From Neoceratodus forsteri (lineage: Eukaryota; Chordata; Ceratodontiformes; Ceratodontidae), in NCBI GenBank assembly GCA_016271365.2, contig CM057450.1, forward strand, positions 1,802,904,967 through 1,802,968,966: a stretch of 64,000 nucleotides of DNA, read 5' to 3'. This document shows positions 19,594 through 31,107 of the stretch, piece after piece. How positions within the stretch are numbered: position 1 is the first letter of the stretch; each line of letters starts with the position of its first letter. Below the pieces are notes generated by a model, which saw only the letters and a list, made by a program, of their open reading frames with translations, made no database searches and was not told the origin of the DNA. Both the position numbers and the translations under genes were made by a program.

Positions 19594-21704
19594 GCCTATG
19601 TCTCGAAGACCGATGCTGCCCGCTTACAACTGGGGCGCCTGAGAAGCGATTTCCTCCGTAAAGTCAAAGAGGCCCGGTCGGCGGTAACCGCTGGCGCGGC
19701 TCGGCGGATCAGTTCGAGCAGATGATCGCCCTCGAAGAGGAGGCGGCGAGGCCGCTTCTACTCGCTGCTGCGGCATTTGTCCCGCCTTTCTCTCGGTGCT
19801 CTTATTCAGCTTCTTTTAAGGGCTTTGTCTGACCCTCTCTACTACAGGTGAGGGTCCAACTCTTCTGGACCGCTTTCCTCGGTCCAAAAGAGAGACAGAG
19901 TAAGTCTCACAGCGCGTTTGGAGCGGAAAGATCCTCTCCCTATGTTGTCGGTTGTCGACTTCGGGTCGACTGCTTCTCGCCACTGGTTTCACGGTGTCCC
20001 CTGGCCAGGCCAGTTGATCGAGACTCCGCCGGACGCCGGGTCGAGATTTTTCTCTCGGTTCGCTGGACGGGTTGCTCTGGCTGGAGAAGCTGAGAATCCC
20101 CCTCTCCCCCGGTTCCTCCATGGGAGCTTGAGGATCCCATCGCTTGTCTGTGCCTCCGGTTCCGGAGCTTCGTGGATTCGTCCAACCGAGGGGAGTGTCG
20201 ATTCTCGCCACTCCTCCCCTCGCACCTACTCTCGCCCAGCCGAGGTTCTCGGCATCGGTCTCGACGCTCAGGGTCCAGCCATCCCGCCAGGCAGTCTCGT
20301 CCGCACGCCGGGTAAGTGGCGCCACGTCCTCTCCTCCTCCTGACGAGGGAGGCTTCGCCAGTTGCGCTGAAGATATGAGGAACTCATGGCAACAGCTCTT
20401 CTGACCGGAATAAGCTGACGCCGCCGCCTTTCCCGCCATTATGGCTGTCACCGAGCGCCAAACAACCTCGCTTTACCCGAGGAGCCTGTACCCAGGTCGT
20501 TGTTCGCCAGAACCAGCTGCACCACTGGATTCTGTGGAACCTCCGCCTCCACAGCCGTAGGCTGGGGGTTCACCAAAATTCTCGGGTCGGCTCAGGACTG
20601 GCCCATAGGCTGTCGGGTCACCCTCACTCCCGATAGACCTCGGCAGGTGGAGGATGGCTCAGGCCCGAGGCAGCTCTTTTGAGGACTCTTCCGAGTCCGA
20701 GGATGATTCTCCTTTCTCCAAGCGAATGGACTTGGAGTCCCTCAGGAGGACAGTCAGGACGATAGTCCTTGTCCTTCCTAGGATTACTCGCTCATCTCGA
20801 GTCCACCGATGAAGCTTGAACCTCGCTTTCAAACGGGCCAGGTATCCCTCATGGAGATTCTGGACCGAGGGATTCCCCACAGAGGCTCTTCCGTGGCCGA
20901 GGCCATAGTGGGTCCGGCCTTGAGCCTGGCAGCGCCTTGCTTCCTGTCCTGCGCCGCCAGGATGGCCAGGAAGTATGCGTCCCTACCGTTCCCCTGTCCA
21001 GTTTTTCGGAACACCCCTCGGCTGTGGGGTTGAGCCATCCGGACAGCTGCCGCTGCCGGGAACGCTAGGGATGTGGACAAACCTCCTGACAAGGAGTCCA
21101 AGAAATTGACTATGCCTGCGAAAGTCTATGCTGCGCCTCTCTCGGCTTTTCTCGCCAGGCCAGTTCGGCCGCCCTCATGGCACATTTTTTCATGCCCTGT
21201 TGGGCCTCCTGATGAGGTCGCCTCATCTTCCTCGCGGATCTGCAGATTACGGTCAGGCAGGTGCGGACCAGGGCAGGGCAGTGGCCAAACAGCAGCTCCA
21301 GACTGCTTTAGATATTGTGGACTCATGTGCTAGGTCTGTCACGTCAGTAGTGGATATGCGTCATGGCTTGGCTGAGGATATTCACTTTACTCGGATACCC
21401 AGCAGAAGTTGGCGGATGTTCCTTTTTGGGACTGACCTCTTCGGCCCTGGGGTGGAAGGTCACCCAGAGGATCGAGAAGTCCAATGCTACCTTGGACTCG
21501 GCTCTTCCGGGTCAGAAGGACAAAGGCCGCAAACCACAGCCTAAGCTCTTTTCGCTCTTCTGCCCTCAAAGGCCTGCCCAGCAACGCCAGGGGCAGCAGG
21601 CTCGGCTTGGCATCCCAAACCTAAGCCCGAGCTTCCTCCAACAGGAAGCAGGAGGTGGCTCCAGGAGGTCCCTCGCCGGTCCTCCTCCAAGCCTGCCCAG
21701 TGAC
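19594..21704 (+). pseudogene. A2 gag remnant
   Basis: A2 gag resumes after B3. Blocks shared with A1 and A3 include FEQMIALEEEAA near 19710 and an acidic EDSSESEDDS-like stretch near 20680. MEILDRGIPHRGSSVAEAIV (20851-20910) leads into GPALSLAAPC, then RMARKYASLPFPCPVF near 20960. DKPPDKESKKLTMPAKVYAA follows near 21076, then RAVAKQQLQTALDIVDSCAR near 21277. The Gln- and Gly-rich tail ends about 21704. Multiple frames are involved. Long open stretches on the opposite strand here are by-products of GC-rich sequence. Confidence 0.72.
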
Positions 21705-21739
21705 GGGCTGAGGATGTTGCCTCTAACCCTGTCACCTCA

Positions 21740-23562
21740 CTCCCAGGTTCTGTGGAGGCTCCAGCTTCCTTTTCCCTTCTGGTCCGTTATTACCACGGAC
21801 AGGTGGGTACTGGAGGTGGTGGAAAAGGCCTGCCTCTAGAATTCGAGCAGGCTCCGCCTCAGAGCCGCCGCACCTCTGGGGCCTCAGGGTCCGGGAGAGT
21901 CTCACTGTTGGCCTGCCGGCCGACTTCGCTCCTCCTCCAAAAGAGGTGATCAGGAGGTAGCGGATCCTCCTCAGACCCGGGTTTGTGTCCAGGTACTTAT
22001 TGTTCCAACGGACGGGGCTGGCGCCCATTCTTCGCCCTACACGACCTGAACAAGTTCCTATGGTCTCGAACCTTCAGGATGGTCACTCTGGCTCAGATAA
22101 TACCATCCCTGGAACACGGCGGTGGTTCTGCTCTCTGACCTGCAGGACCGCTTCTTTCACGTCCCCTATCCGTCTGTCACATCGGAGACTTCCTTTCGCG
22201 AGCGGAGGGATCCTCTTCGAAGTTCCGAGCCATGCTCTTCGGCCTGTCTCCAGCTCCCAGGGTCTTCACCAAATGCATTGCAGTGGTGACAGCTTTCCTG
22301 CGGTGCCGAGGGGTCCGGGTGTACCCTTACCTGGACGATTGGCTGATAGCAGCCCCCTCCAGACAGGAGGTGGAGTGGTCCAGAGATCTGGCCCTCCAGG
22401 TTTGCTCTCAAGTCGTCCTTCTCATCAACGAGACCAAGTCGGAACTTGAGCCGAAGCAGGTGATTCTGTTTATCGGGGCAGAGCTCGACTCTCTTCGAGC
22501 CAGAAAACGGCTCCCGGCGGACAGGGTCGAGGTTTTTACCTCCTTTGCCCAATCATTTCTGGTTGGGCAATCGCGCCCTGCCCGGGACTTCCTGCGCCTC
22601 CTGGGTCTCATGGATGCCTGTACCAGCGTGGTCCATTGGACACGCGGCACATGCGCCCCCTTCAATGGGGACTGGCCAGCCAGTGGTCACAACGCTTGAT
22701 CCATTGGACCATCTAGTGATTGTGACCCAGGAGATGTGGAACGCTCTCCGGTGGTGGACCGTTCCATCTCATCTGCAGGAGGGCATCCCGCTTGTCCGCC
22801 GAGCTGACGGTCTCTATCGATCGATGCCTCTCTGATGGGTTGGGGTGCCCATCTGGGGAACACTGAGCGACGGCCTCTGGTCCCTCAAGGGAGTCCCGAT
22901 GCCACATCAACCTGCTGGAGCCCGAGTGGTCCGCCTAGCTCTCACCGCCTTTGTCTCGCTTTCTCCGGGTCAAGTGGTCCGGAGTCCAGATGGACAATAC
23001 CATTACCATGTACTACCTAAAACTGCAGGGCGGGACGGCTCCATGCTTCTTTGCAAGGAAGCTCTCCAGATTTGGTCACTCGTGCATAGCCTGGAGGCGG
23101 ATCTCCTAGCTATTCATGTGGCAGGAGCCTCCAACACCCGGACGATGCCCTGAGCTTGATAGGGGCTGCATCTCACGAGTGGTCTCTCCTGCCGGAGGTA
23201 GTACAAGATCTGTTCTCCCACTGGGGCACACCTCAGTTAGACCCATTTGCCTCCAGGGAGAACGCGAAGCTGAGGCTGTTTCATGACCACCCCCCTCAGC
23301 AGGGCTCGCTGCAGGGGGATGCCTTCTCGAGGCTGTGGACCCCGGGCCTCTTCTACGCCTTTCCCCCATTTCCCTTGATTCACAAGGTGCTTCTCAAAGG
23401 AAGGAGCGACAAGGCGCAGGTGATTCTGATAGCCCCATACTGGCCCCGCCAGTTCTGGTACCCAGATCTCCTCAGCCTCAACTCCAGGCTCCCGAGGCAG
23501 CTTCCAGCTCGCCCGGACCTGCTCTCAGTCAATCAGGGGAAGGTGTTCCATCCGGACCTTTA
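21740..23562 (+). pseudogene. A2 pol: RT, RNase H and methyltransferase-like domain
   Basis: RT: the region before the palm is broken (about 21960-22200). A 155-codon frame from 22232 carries FGLSPAPRVFTKCIAVVTAF, VYPYLDDWLIAAPS near 22318 with an intact YLDD box, and SRPARDFLRLLGLMDA. RNase H spans about 22815-23155; the first block survives as DASLMGWGAHLG near 22825, and RVQMDNTITMYY-like text near 22985 shows D kept but T changed. The last block is damaged (NTRTMP). The MT-like domain at 23200-23465 is good: QLDPFASRENAKLRLFH, GDAFSRLWTPGLFYAFPPFP and VILIAPYWPRQFWYP. Confidence 0.85.
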
Positions 23563-23564
23563 AT

Positions 23565-24617
23565 CCCTGCACCTGATGGCCTGGTTCTTGAGCGGCTAGA
23601 GTTTCAGGCCTTGGGTCTTTCCGACGAGGTCCTCAATGTTGTTGAGGCATCCTGTAAGGAGTCGACCAGGAAGTGCTATGCCTTCAAATGGAAGAGATTC
23701 TCCATTTGTTGTCAGGGCAAGGGTTTGGACCCTTCCTCCTGTCCTTTGGCAAGCATCTTGGACTATTTGTGGTCCCTTTCTAGTAAAGGGCTTAGGTCGA
23801 CGACCCTAAGGGTGCACCTGGCAGCCATCTTTGCTTACCGGGCGCGGGCAGGGAGCAGTTGGTGGCGCAGGAGAGTGGTCTGGCGCTTTTCAAAGGCCTT
23901 GATCACATTTCCTCCGGCAAGTAGAACCTCCACCTCTGTGGGATTTACTGCTGGTACTGGCAAAGCTCATGGGCAAGCTATTCTAACCAATGCACAGGTG
24001 TGAACTCTCTCACCTGTCGTGGAAGACCGCTCTTCTGGTGGCTATCACGCAGCCAGAAGGATGGGAGAACTCCAGGCGCCTGCATTGAGTCTCCTTACCT
24101 GGTCTTTCATCGGGACAAGGTTGTCCCGCGCCCCACCCAAAATTCTTCCCAAGATGGTGTCGGAGTTTCACCTTAACCAGGTGTTGACTCTGCTGGTGTT
24201 CTACCCCAATCACACTCGAGGTCGTAATACAGGCTCCATACTTTGACCCAGAAGGCGCCGCTTATTATAAGGAGCGCACGGCTGAAATTGGGAGAGGTTC
24301 ACCAGCTGTTTGTCACCCACGCTGAAGCCGCACCTGGCAGACCTGCAGCCAAGCAGACGATAGGCAGGTGGGTCACCTCCTGCATAGATCTCTGCTATAA
24401 GTTGGCGGGCATGGAGCCTCCCAGAGGGATAAGAGCTCATTCTACCCGTCATACTGCTGCATCGGTGGCTGCTTCCAGGGACTTCCTATCCAGGAAATCT
24501 GCAGGGCTGCTACCTGGAAATCAGCACACACCTTTATTACCCATTACCACATCGACCTTGAGTCACACCGGGATGCTGGTTTTGGGGCCTCGATTCTCCA
24601 GTGTCTATTCCCTAAGT
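23565..24617 (+). pseudogene. A2 tyrosine recombinase, not interrupted by B
   Basis: The N-terminal part is LEFQALGLSDEVLNVVEASC near 23600, then KESTRKCYAFKWKRFSICC and LASILDYLWSLSSKGLRSTT (23752-23811) straight through the point where A1 carries B2. The first catalytic arginine block (AARRMGELQAP) near 24050 is shifted by a missing base. HxxR is in RAHSTRHTAASVAASRD near 24437, intact, and TWKSAHTFITHYHIDLESHR near 24525 holds the tyrosine. A one-base loss in the codons for DVPIQEIC (near 24482) separates HxxR from the tyrosine. It is inactive as written but only lightly damaged. Confidence 0.86.
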
Positions 24618-24674
24618 AGGGGGTGTTCGCCTTGCCTCCCTCCTCCCGGAGAACTGCTAGGAGTCTGCCAATAA

Positions 24675-24764
24675 GTGTGGATGAACAGCATATCCATGTC
24701 CCTAGAAATACAGGTTACTCACCTGTAACGAGTTCTAGGAATGGTATATATTGTTCATCCACAC
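24675..24764 (+). repeat. A2 internal complementary region
   Basis: Arms are GTGTGGATGAACAGCATATCC and GGTATATATTGTTCATCCACAC. It is the reverse complement of the fused A ends, as in A1 and A3. Confidence 0.88.
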
Positions 24765-24795
24765 GACCCACCCGACCTCCCCGGCTTCGACGCAC

Positions 24796-24944
24796 AACCT
24801 GAGCTTCCAGCGGGCTAGATCTGGCGTCATGGGGCGGAGCCGAGAGTTTTACCACCCGGGTGGGTTGGAGGAGCCCGCTTGAAGACCTTCCGGCAAGATT
24901 TAAAGTGGCAAGGAACCTGCCAATAAGTGTGGATGAACAACATA
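24796..24944 (-). repeat. A2 right inverted terminal repeat
   Basis: It runs from AACCTGAGCTTCCAGCG to GTGTGGATGAACAACATAT and is the reverse complement of 13608-13752. The element continues to ATTT at 24984-24987. Confidence 0.87.
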
Positions 24945-24987
24945 TACCATTCCTAGAACTCCTGTTACAGGTGTGTAACCTGTATTT

Positions 24988-25538
24988 ATCACACTACCTA
25001 ACTGACCTCAGTAATATTAACTGGACTGACTTATCTGACCAAGAGCACCTACATTGCGGCAGCTCTCTTTAACAACACACTATGGAACATCATCAGCAAA
25101 CATGGCCCACTATCAAAATTCAGAACCCGAAGCTGTCCAACCCATGGTTCACTGCTGAGCTCAAGTCAGCCCTAAAAGCAAGAGACTGTCTTTAGGCCAC
25201 TGCCAGACAAACCAAAACCCACTTGGGCTGGCTCCCTTCAGAGTCTGCTGGAAGAAGTGAACAAAAATTATCAGGGCCAAAAAAGTTAACTACTTTCTGT
25301 CAGCTTTTGCATCTGCAAAGGGTACCAACAGCAAATTCTTGCAAACCATTAAGCAGGTTGAGGGCAACAAATCACCCTCTTCCCTACCTGGAAAGGTCTC
25401 CTTCAAAGGCAAGTCACTTTTGACCCATCCGACATTCTTAATAGCTTTAACTTCCACTTTTCCACTGCAGGTCTTCATGCTCTATCTTCTAAAGCTGCTA
25501 CCCTCGCCCCGGACTACTCTAAACACCCGCTCTGACTG
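24988..25538 (+). mobile_element. L2-like LINE, segment between EN and RT (split by A pair and hAT)
   Basis: Translated text reads NPWFTAELKSALKARDCL near 25141, then LTHPTDILNSFNFHFSTAGL-like text near 25415-25470 after frame changes, and LAPDYSKHPL near 25505. This is the low-conservation linker that precedes RT in jockey-group LINEs. The RT itself continues at 31191 beyond the hAT element in the same orientation. The left flank is replaced by the A1-A2 pair at 24987. Clade assignment (L2-like) rests on the RT text in the second segment. Confidence 0.7.
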
Positions 25539-25914
25539 CAGGGCTACGACAAATTTTAAAATTAGGTATTTGTCCACGGACAAGTGGCTTGTCCAAAAGT
25601 AGTTGTCCCAGTGCTTGAGTTGGTAGTCCCGTATAAGATGGCATATTTTAATGGAAAGTATCAAACTACAGAAAACTCAATGGATTTATTGTAGTAGTTA
25701 TTTAGTGTTGAAATAGACAATAAGGAGAATAAATAATATGATTTTATTTTGTCAGCAGCATGGCGAGGCTGCGAGCATAGACAGAATTAGCATTAGCAGC
25801 GAGGAACTGACAGCAAGTGTGGTTGCAGCAGCAGCACAGAGTGCCAGCCTGCAGCACAGTGAGAACATCATTACAGCAGAGTAGCAGACAGTACAGCATC
25901 AGCATTGGGAAAAG

Positions 25915-28090
25915 TTACAGGAAGCCTGAGCTTGCTCCAGCCAGAGCATCATATTCAGTCATGTCGTCATCAAGACTAGTGACCGCCTCAGGGACATTTT
26001 CTTCGTGAATCAGCAGAACTAGTAGTTGAACTAGCATGACCATGATGACCATGAATGTGGCGTGTGCCATGACCAGATAGTAGCCAGTGGTTGATAGCTT
26101 GATCCGGATCAAAGCTGTCTAATGCAGGGCCTTCAACTGCTATATGCAGAAATGACTGAGCGTGTCATCAGCCAAACTTGTTCTTATTTTTGTTTTTATA
26201 AGATTCTGAATGGAGAATACTCTCCACATTTAGCAGTAGACACACTCATAGCCAGTAACATTTCTATTAGGTTAAGGATGTGAGCAAGCTGGGCAGGTTT
26301 CTCTCGTAGTAGTCGTGAATACACTTGCAGATATGGCTTGTCAACTGCAGACTTAAGCATTGCTTTTAATGCACAATACTCCCTTTTTATACTGGTTACA
26401 TGATCTTCAGAAAAAAAGTTGTGAAAGTAGTCTAATAAATTACTTAAATCAGTTGTGCCAAATTGTGCAAGTTCTTCTCGTGACAGATCAAAATTTTTGA
26501 AATCCAAGCAACTGAACCATTTCAGAGGTTCTTCCAGAAATTCAAACGCTGATCAATGTAAGATACTGCTGCATCTATTAAACTGTGCAGCTGTGTATCA
26601 GTCGTAAAATTTACTCTGGGCAGTTCCTTTTGAAAGTGAAAGGAACAATCTTGTCCTCACTGCCACGTTTTGAAATGAGGTAGTTCATGCATTTCTCTGC
26701 AGGATTATATTGGTTCAGAAATGATGTCATAAACTTTCCAGGTCTTGTTTTAGCTCAGTCAACTGAAGTAAGCATGTCTCAACGAGTTGGGGACTTCTAA
26801 TATTAGTAGGTCATCTTTCTGAAATTCAAGTGATAAATTTTTCAATATTGGCAGAAAATCTTGAAGAATAAACAGTGATTTTACAAACTGTACTGCGTAG
26901 CATCTCTTAGAAGTGCTTTTGCTTTGGCCCCATCATCACCAGCAGAGTTTGACACATGTTCAAGATGCTGAATTACTGTAGGCAGGTTGACTTGAACAGC
27001 ATGAACTGAACGTGTCTTACTTGCAAGCCAACGCGACTTGCTTTATTGCACTGAAATGAGCCAACTCGGTGTGTATGACATCTGCTATTTCCTGCAGTTC
27101 CTGAAGTTTCTTGGGGCTGTAGTGGTAAAATTTAAAAATTCCTTTCAAGGTGTTTTCTACTTTTTGAACAAAGGGATTTTTTTTCATGACGTCGAGAACT
27201 GCTAACTCCAGTTTGTGGGCTACGCAATGCATGGGTATTACAGTGGGGACATGTTCTCGGATTTTTGCTATGGTGCCACCTGTATGGCCCATCATCACAC
27301 TGGCACCATCAAAGTTGGCACATATGAGAACTGGTCCAGGTCTGCTCACATCGTTAAGGTCCCAGAAAGAAAGATCAACAGACTCAAGTGCAGAGGTTAT
27401 TGCTTTAAAACTCCATCTGCATGAGAATGTTCGAGGTACAGCTTTAATTAACACAGTTGTAACTTTTTTTTCGCCATCAACAAAACGAAGGAAGACATTT
27501 TCCCACTCTACAATGCTTGCATCTGTACTGCCATCTGCAAGAACGGTAACGTAATTTTGTATTTTGATAGTCTGGATCTGTGTTGTAGACATGACAGCTG
27601 ATATTGCGTTACAAGAAATCTCTGGCCGCTTACCATTTGGTAATTGCTGCGAAGTTTAACCCCATTTTTTCTTTGCAATGTGCAAAGCCACCCATATCTG
27701 AGAAAGGACGTAAATTTTTAGCCAAGGAATATGCGGTGTTAAATAAATGCCTCATTTTATTTTTGGTGACTTCCTCCATCTGAGAAAATGCATGATATAT
27801 TGCAGTTTCAGATATGTTAAAATTGACTGCATGTTGACCAGTTTCGTGACTATGGTGGTTTGCACAAATTATATGTGGATTCGATTTCTCATGGGCTCTC
27901 ACGGACTCAATTCTGAAATTATTTGAACCAGTGGCAAACACGTTAGGTTTTTTTGAATAAGCAGGAGTCGCAAGAGTGGGATATTTCTCACAGGCAGAGC
28001 AGTACATGATGTATTTTTGGTCATCATACCTTAACCAGGTAAACTGATTTAGCCAGTGATGCTGAAATGTTCGAGCCCTTTTTTCAACAT
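25915..28090 (-). pseudogene. hAT transposase (ZNF862/KIAA1586-like group), frame-broken
   Basis: Reading on the reverse strand, the N-terminus has FTWLRYDDQKYIMYCSACEK near 28050-27995 and NFRIESVRAHEKSNPH near 27920. This is a TTF-type zinc finger (C-x2-C ... H). A 191-residue frame (27592-27017) holds the catalytic core: VLADGSTDASIVEWENVFLR with the first acidic residue, ICANFDGASVMMGHTGG with the second, and MHCVAHKLELAVLD with the C-x2-H pair. The insertion region is broken by stops between 27000 and 26510. The C-terminal dimerisation region is at 26507-26196 (LDFKNFDLSREELAQFG to MSVSTAKCGE). The tail extends to about 25915. Related domesticated genes exist in vertebrates, but the flanking terminal repeats and breaks mark this as a transposon copy. 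Confidence 0.82.
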
Positions 28091-28440
28091 CATATTTTTA
28101 TCTTTGCTTCTTTTCTCAGTGTTTATTTCTCATCATCTAAAATGAAAGGTCGCTTACCTGTACTGAACCAGAATGTGATGGCACTGAACTGCTGCTACTG
28201 TTATGCTCACCTGCTTCAGAAACTGGTACGGTCAAGTTAGACTGATCGCCTGTTATGTTCTACAAACACAGACCCAGACCGAGAACCTTGGTCGCTTTTT
28301 TTCCTGACCACTAGTAGGGCCAGTGGGGCTGGTTGGGGCTGGCTTTCAGACTGTGAAGAAGGCTCAGGGTCAGGCTCTTTACTTTTTGTTTCGATGAAGA
28401 AGATTTTTTCCTGTCCAAAGGGAAAATAGAGTAGCTTGCT
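28091..28440 (-). other. Possible upstream exon of the hAT transposase
   Basis: On the reverse strand an open stretch reads KSKEPDPEPSSQSESQPQPA near 28390-28330 and continues into RKKSDQGSRSGSVF. Between this and the zinc-finger region lies CAGGTAAGCG (reverse strand near 28158), which resembles a splice donor. I could not define an acceptor, so exon structure is a guess. Confidence 0.35.
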
Positions 28441-28628
28441 TTGGCTTATTTTGTTGCATTATTTTAACTGTCTTCTATGCTGCAATTGTGAAATAAACTA
28501 ATAAAGATTGTTGTATTATTGTACACAATAAAATTCTATTTTGTGTTATCTTTGTGTGTGTTGTGTTACTGTAATTTTTTTACCTTAAGCTGTTGTGCTT
28601 ATGCAGCACTACAAGAGGGCAGGACAGA

Positions 28629-29877
28629 GGTGGGTAGGTGGGAGGGGGCTGAGTCCAGAGCCGGACGGAGTACTAGCAGGAAATTGCTTTTTCCCTTCTT
28701 AGGTCAGGTTCGGTCTCACAGCCACACACAAACAAACACTTCCACCAGTGTAGCTAGTACTGGTAGGTTTATTTTATTTTTTCGGTGTCCCCAAAAATGC
28801 CTTTTCCCTTCTCAGGTCAGGTTTGGCCTCACAGCCGCACACACATACACCTCCACCAAAAGTACTAGCTAGGGTTTATTATTTTCTTCTGTGTAGTGTC
28901 ACTGTCACTTTTCACACAAAAAATGTTTTTCTTTTTCCCCTTCCTATAGGTGGGTAGGTGGGAGGGGCTGGGTCCAGAGCCGGACGGAGTACTAGCAGGA
29001 AATTGCTTTTTCCCTTCTCAGGGCAGGTTCGGTCTCACAGCCACACACAAACAAACACTTCCACCAGTGTAGCTAGTACTGGTAGGTTTATTTTATTTTT
29101 TCGGTGTCCCCAAAAATGCCTTTTCCCTTCTCAGGTCAGGTTTGGCCTCACAGCCGCACACACATATACACCTCCACCAAAAGTACTAGCTAGTCTTTAT
29201 TATTTTCTTCTGTGTAGTGTCACTGTCACTTTCACACAAAAATGTTTTTCCTTTCCCTTCCTATAGGTGGGTAGGTGGGAGGGGCTGGGTCCAGAGCCGG
29301 ACGGAGTACTAGCAGGAAATTGCTTTTTCCCTTCTCAGGGCAGGTTCGGTCTCACAGCCACACACAAACAAACACTTCCACCAGTGTAGCTAGTACTGGT
29401 AGGTTTATTTTATTTTTTCGGTGTCCCCAAAAATGCCTTTTCCCTTCTCAGGTCAGGTTTGGCCTCACAGCCGCACACACATACACCTCCACCAAAAGTA
29501 CTAGCTAGGGTTTATTATTTTCTTCTGTGTAGTGTCACTGTCACTCATGCCTCTCAACTGTCCCTGATTTTCAGGGACGTCCCTGATTTTGCCTCAGAAT
29601 TTTACTCTGTCCCTCCTAAAAATTGTGTTTCCGTGACCAAACAGTGGTGGTTATAAGCATAAACTAATGTCAAACATTTAAGTTACAGACTTGCTCTTCT
29701 TTAGATAATGCATTTTACACTAAGCCCTTTATTCTACCAGCTTCCTGAGTGGATAACTCCAATTTTGAAGAAGTGTCCTGATTTTGGTCCTTTGTCCCTG
29801 ATTTTTAAGCCTTGTCCCTGATTTGTGAGGCAGGAGGTTTTCACACAAAAATGTTTTTCCTTTCCCTTCCTATAGTA
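28629..29877 (+). repeat. Tandem repeat, three units of about 318 bp (third split by an insert)
   Basis: Units start GGTGGGTAGGTGGGAGGGG at 28629, 28949 and 29266 and end CCTTCCTATAG. They are nearly identical to one another. Each unit contains two diverged half-units of about 120 bp that share CCCTTCTCAGGTCAGGTT, CTCACAGCC.CACACAC, TCCACCA and GTACTAGCTAG or GCTAGTACTGG, followed by TTTATT. It is therefore a higher-order repeat. Further degraded half-units continue at about 29925-30020 and 30130-30260. The third unit is interrupted at 29546-29837. Confidence 0.9.
29546..29837. mobile_element. MITE-like insert in the third tandem unit
   Basis: About 292 bases are present in unit 3 but absent from units 1 and 2 at the same point (after GTGTCACTGTCACT, before TTCACAC). 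The ends form a short inverted repeat: TGCCTCTCAA near 29548 and TTGTGAGGCA near 29823. The interior repeats GTCCCTGATTTT several times. No coding capacity and no clear target duplication are seen. It could be a non-autonomous DNA transposon. Confidence 0.6.
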
Positions 29878-30227
29878 TATTTCTAAGAAAGAAGTCCGCA
29901 GTTGTTCCCAAATTCCTGTACCCTTCCTCTCAGGGCAGGTTAGGTCTCACTCACAGCCCACTGCCACACACACCTCCACCAAGTACTTGGTAGGACAAAC
30001 AAAGTACTAGCTAATAAGTTTATTTAAGGTAGCTATCTTTTTTTTGGTAACAATCTCTTTTATACTCAGACTGTTTACTTTATTAAGTATTCAGTTCTTT
30101 CCCTTCCACAATTTCCTCTACTCTACCCTTAGGCTCTCAGGGCAGGTTCGGTGGTCTTGCAGGAGGCACACATTATCAGTCAGGTCCAAGTCCCTGATCT
30201 CGCTCTCTCTCAGGAGAGGCTTGTCTC

Positions 30228-30260
30228 ACAAACACACCCACACACACACACACACACACC
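30228..30260. repeat. CA-rich microsatellite
   Basis: An imperfect run of CA dinucleotides at the end of a degraded tandem half-unit. Confidence 0.9.
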
Positions 30261-31107
30261 AACCTTATCACACGATTATTATTGAAATGTTTAGTAATTC
30301 CACAACTTAAATTCACACACAATCACTTCCCCACTTAGTCTCTCATGTTTTTTGCCTTTTTATTTATTTAAGAGCTGTGTATCCTTTTATTTTTCTTCAC
30401 TTCACGTGTCCAAACAACACACACAGCTCCTGAATTCAGTGTGCAGTGTTTTTGCTTAGTTCTCCTTCTTTTTTTTTATATATATATATATATAATCAGC
30501 AGATTGTTTAATCAGATTTCCACTCTAAGCAAACTCTCTCCTCTCACATCCCCTCCCCCAAACTACAGATCCTCCTACTCTCCTGCTCCAAAATTCCCAA
30601 TATATATTTGTATTATATTCTAACTTCTCCTATTACTGATTTGTTAGTGACTCGCGGCAATCAGCCCCAAATACACAGTTTGACTGTGCTCCAAATAGAA
30701 ACGATGGTTTCTCTGCCTCTCCTGAAAGTAGCGAATGGTGGCTGCTTGCCAACGCACGGAGCTAGTGCTACTGCCACTCTGAGAGCTCCAGTCCAACCCT
30801 TAACGCTGAGTCACCACAGCCAGGACTGACAGGAATGTACCATCAGCTGTAGGCTGCCCAGCCTGTCAGTCTGGCTATTTTGACCAGTTACGAGCGCTGC
30901 TTTCTTGGCGCCGCCCGCCTCCCAAGTGTCTGCTGGTGCCCATTGCACAGTTAATCCGGGAGTCGGGACATGGGGCACGGTGGCTGCTGCTGTGGTAGTG
31001 AAGTGGTGCGCCAGATTCAGCAATGCGCATAAAGACTCATCTAGTGGCCAGAGAGAAAAGCAGGTAAAAACCTGCAGATTTTAAACTGCAGCATGGTAGT
31101 CCGTGGG
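30261..31107. other. hAT non-coding interior
   Basis: I see no gene. The stretch contains T-rich runs, a TA microsatellite at about 30477-30494, and a GC-richer part near 30890-31000. Short open frames here match nothing I recognise. Confidence 0.5.

Larger units (their letters stand above)
13596..24987 (+). mobile_element. DIRS retrotransposon A2 (interrupted by B3)
   Basis: A2 begins at the junction with A1, has a left ITR and the gag start, and is split by B3 (13990-19593) in early gag. It resumes with gag, RT, RNase H, MT-like domain, an uninterrupted YR, ICR (24675-24764) and right ITR (24796-24944). Its right end ATTT (24984-24987) abuts LINE sequence beginning ATCACAC. Without B3 it would be about 5.8 kb, like A3. 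Just after the B insertion point it shares CTCGAAGACCG(A)TGCTGCC with A1, where A3 differs. A1 and A2 are therefore closer to each other there than to A3. Confidence 0.9.

Noticed and set aside
19816..20451. 211-codon reverse-strand frame, Arg/Gly/Ser-rich
   Set aside because: It lies opposite A2 gag in GC-rich text where stops are rare. The forward strand matches A1 and A3 gag.
25915..28090. A domesticated host gene of the ZNF862/KIAA1586 type
   Set aside because: The coding text is full of breaks and sits between matching terminal inverted repeats inserted in a LINE, so it is a transposon copy.
28629..29877. CRISPR-like or regulatory direct-repeat array
   Set aside because: Units are 318 bases with no unique spacers, inside a eukaryotic transposon. 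It is an ordinary tandem repeat.
30470..30500. TATA-box promoter
   Set aside because: It is a TA dinucleotide microsatellite after a T run, with no gene start downstream.
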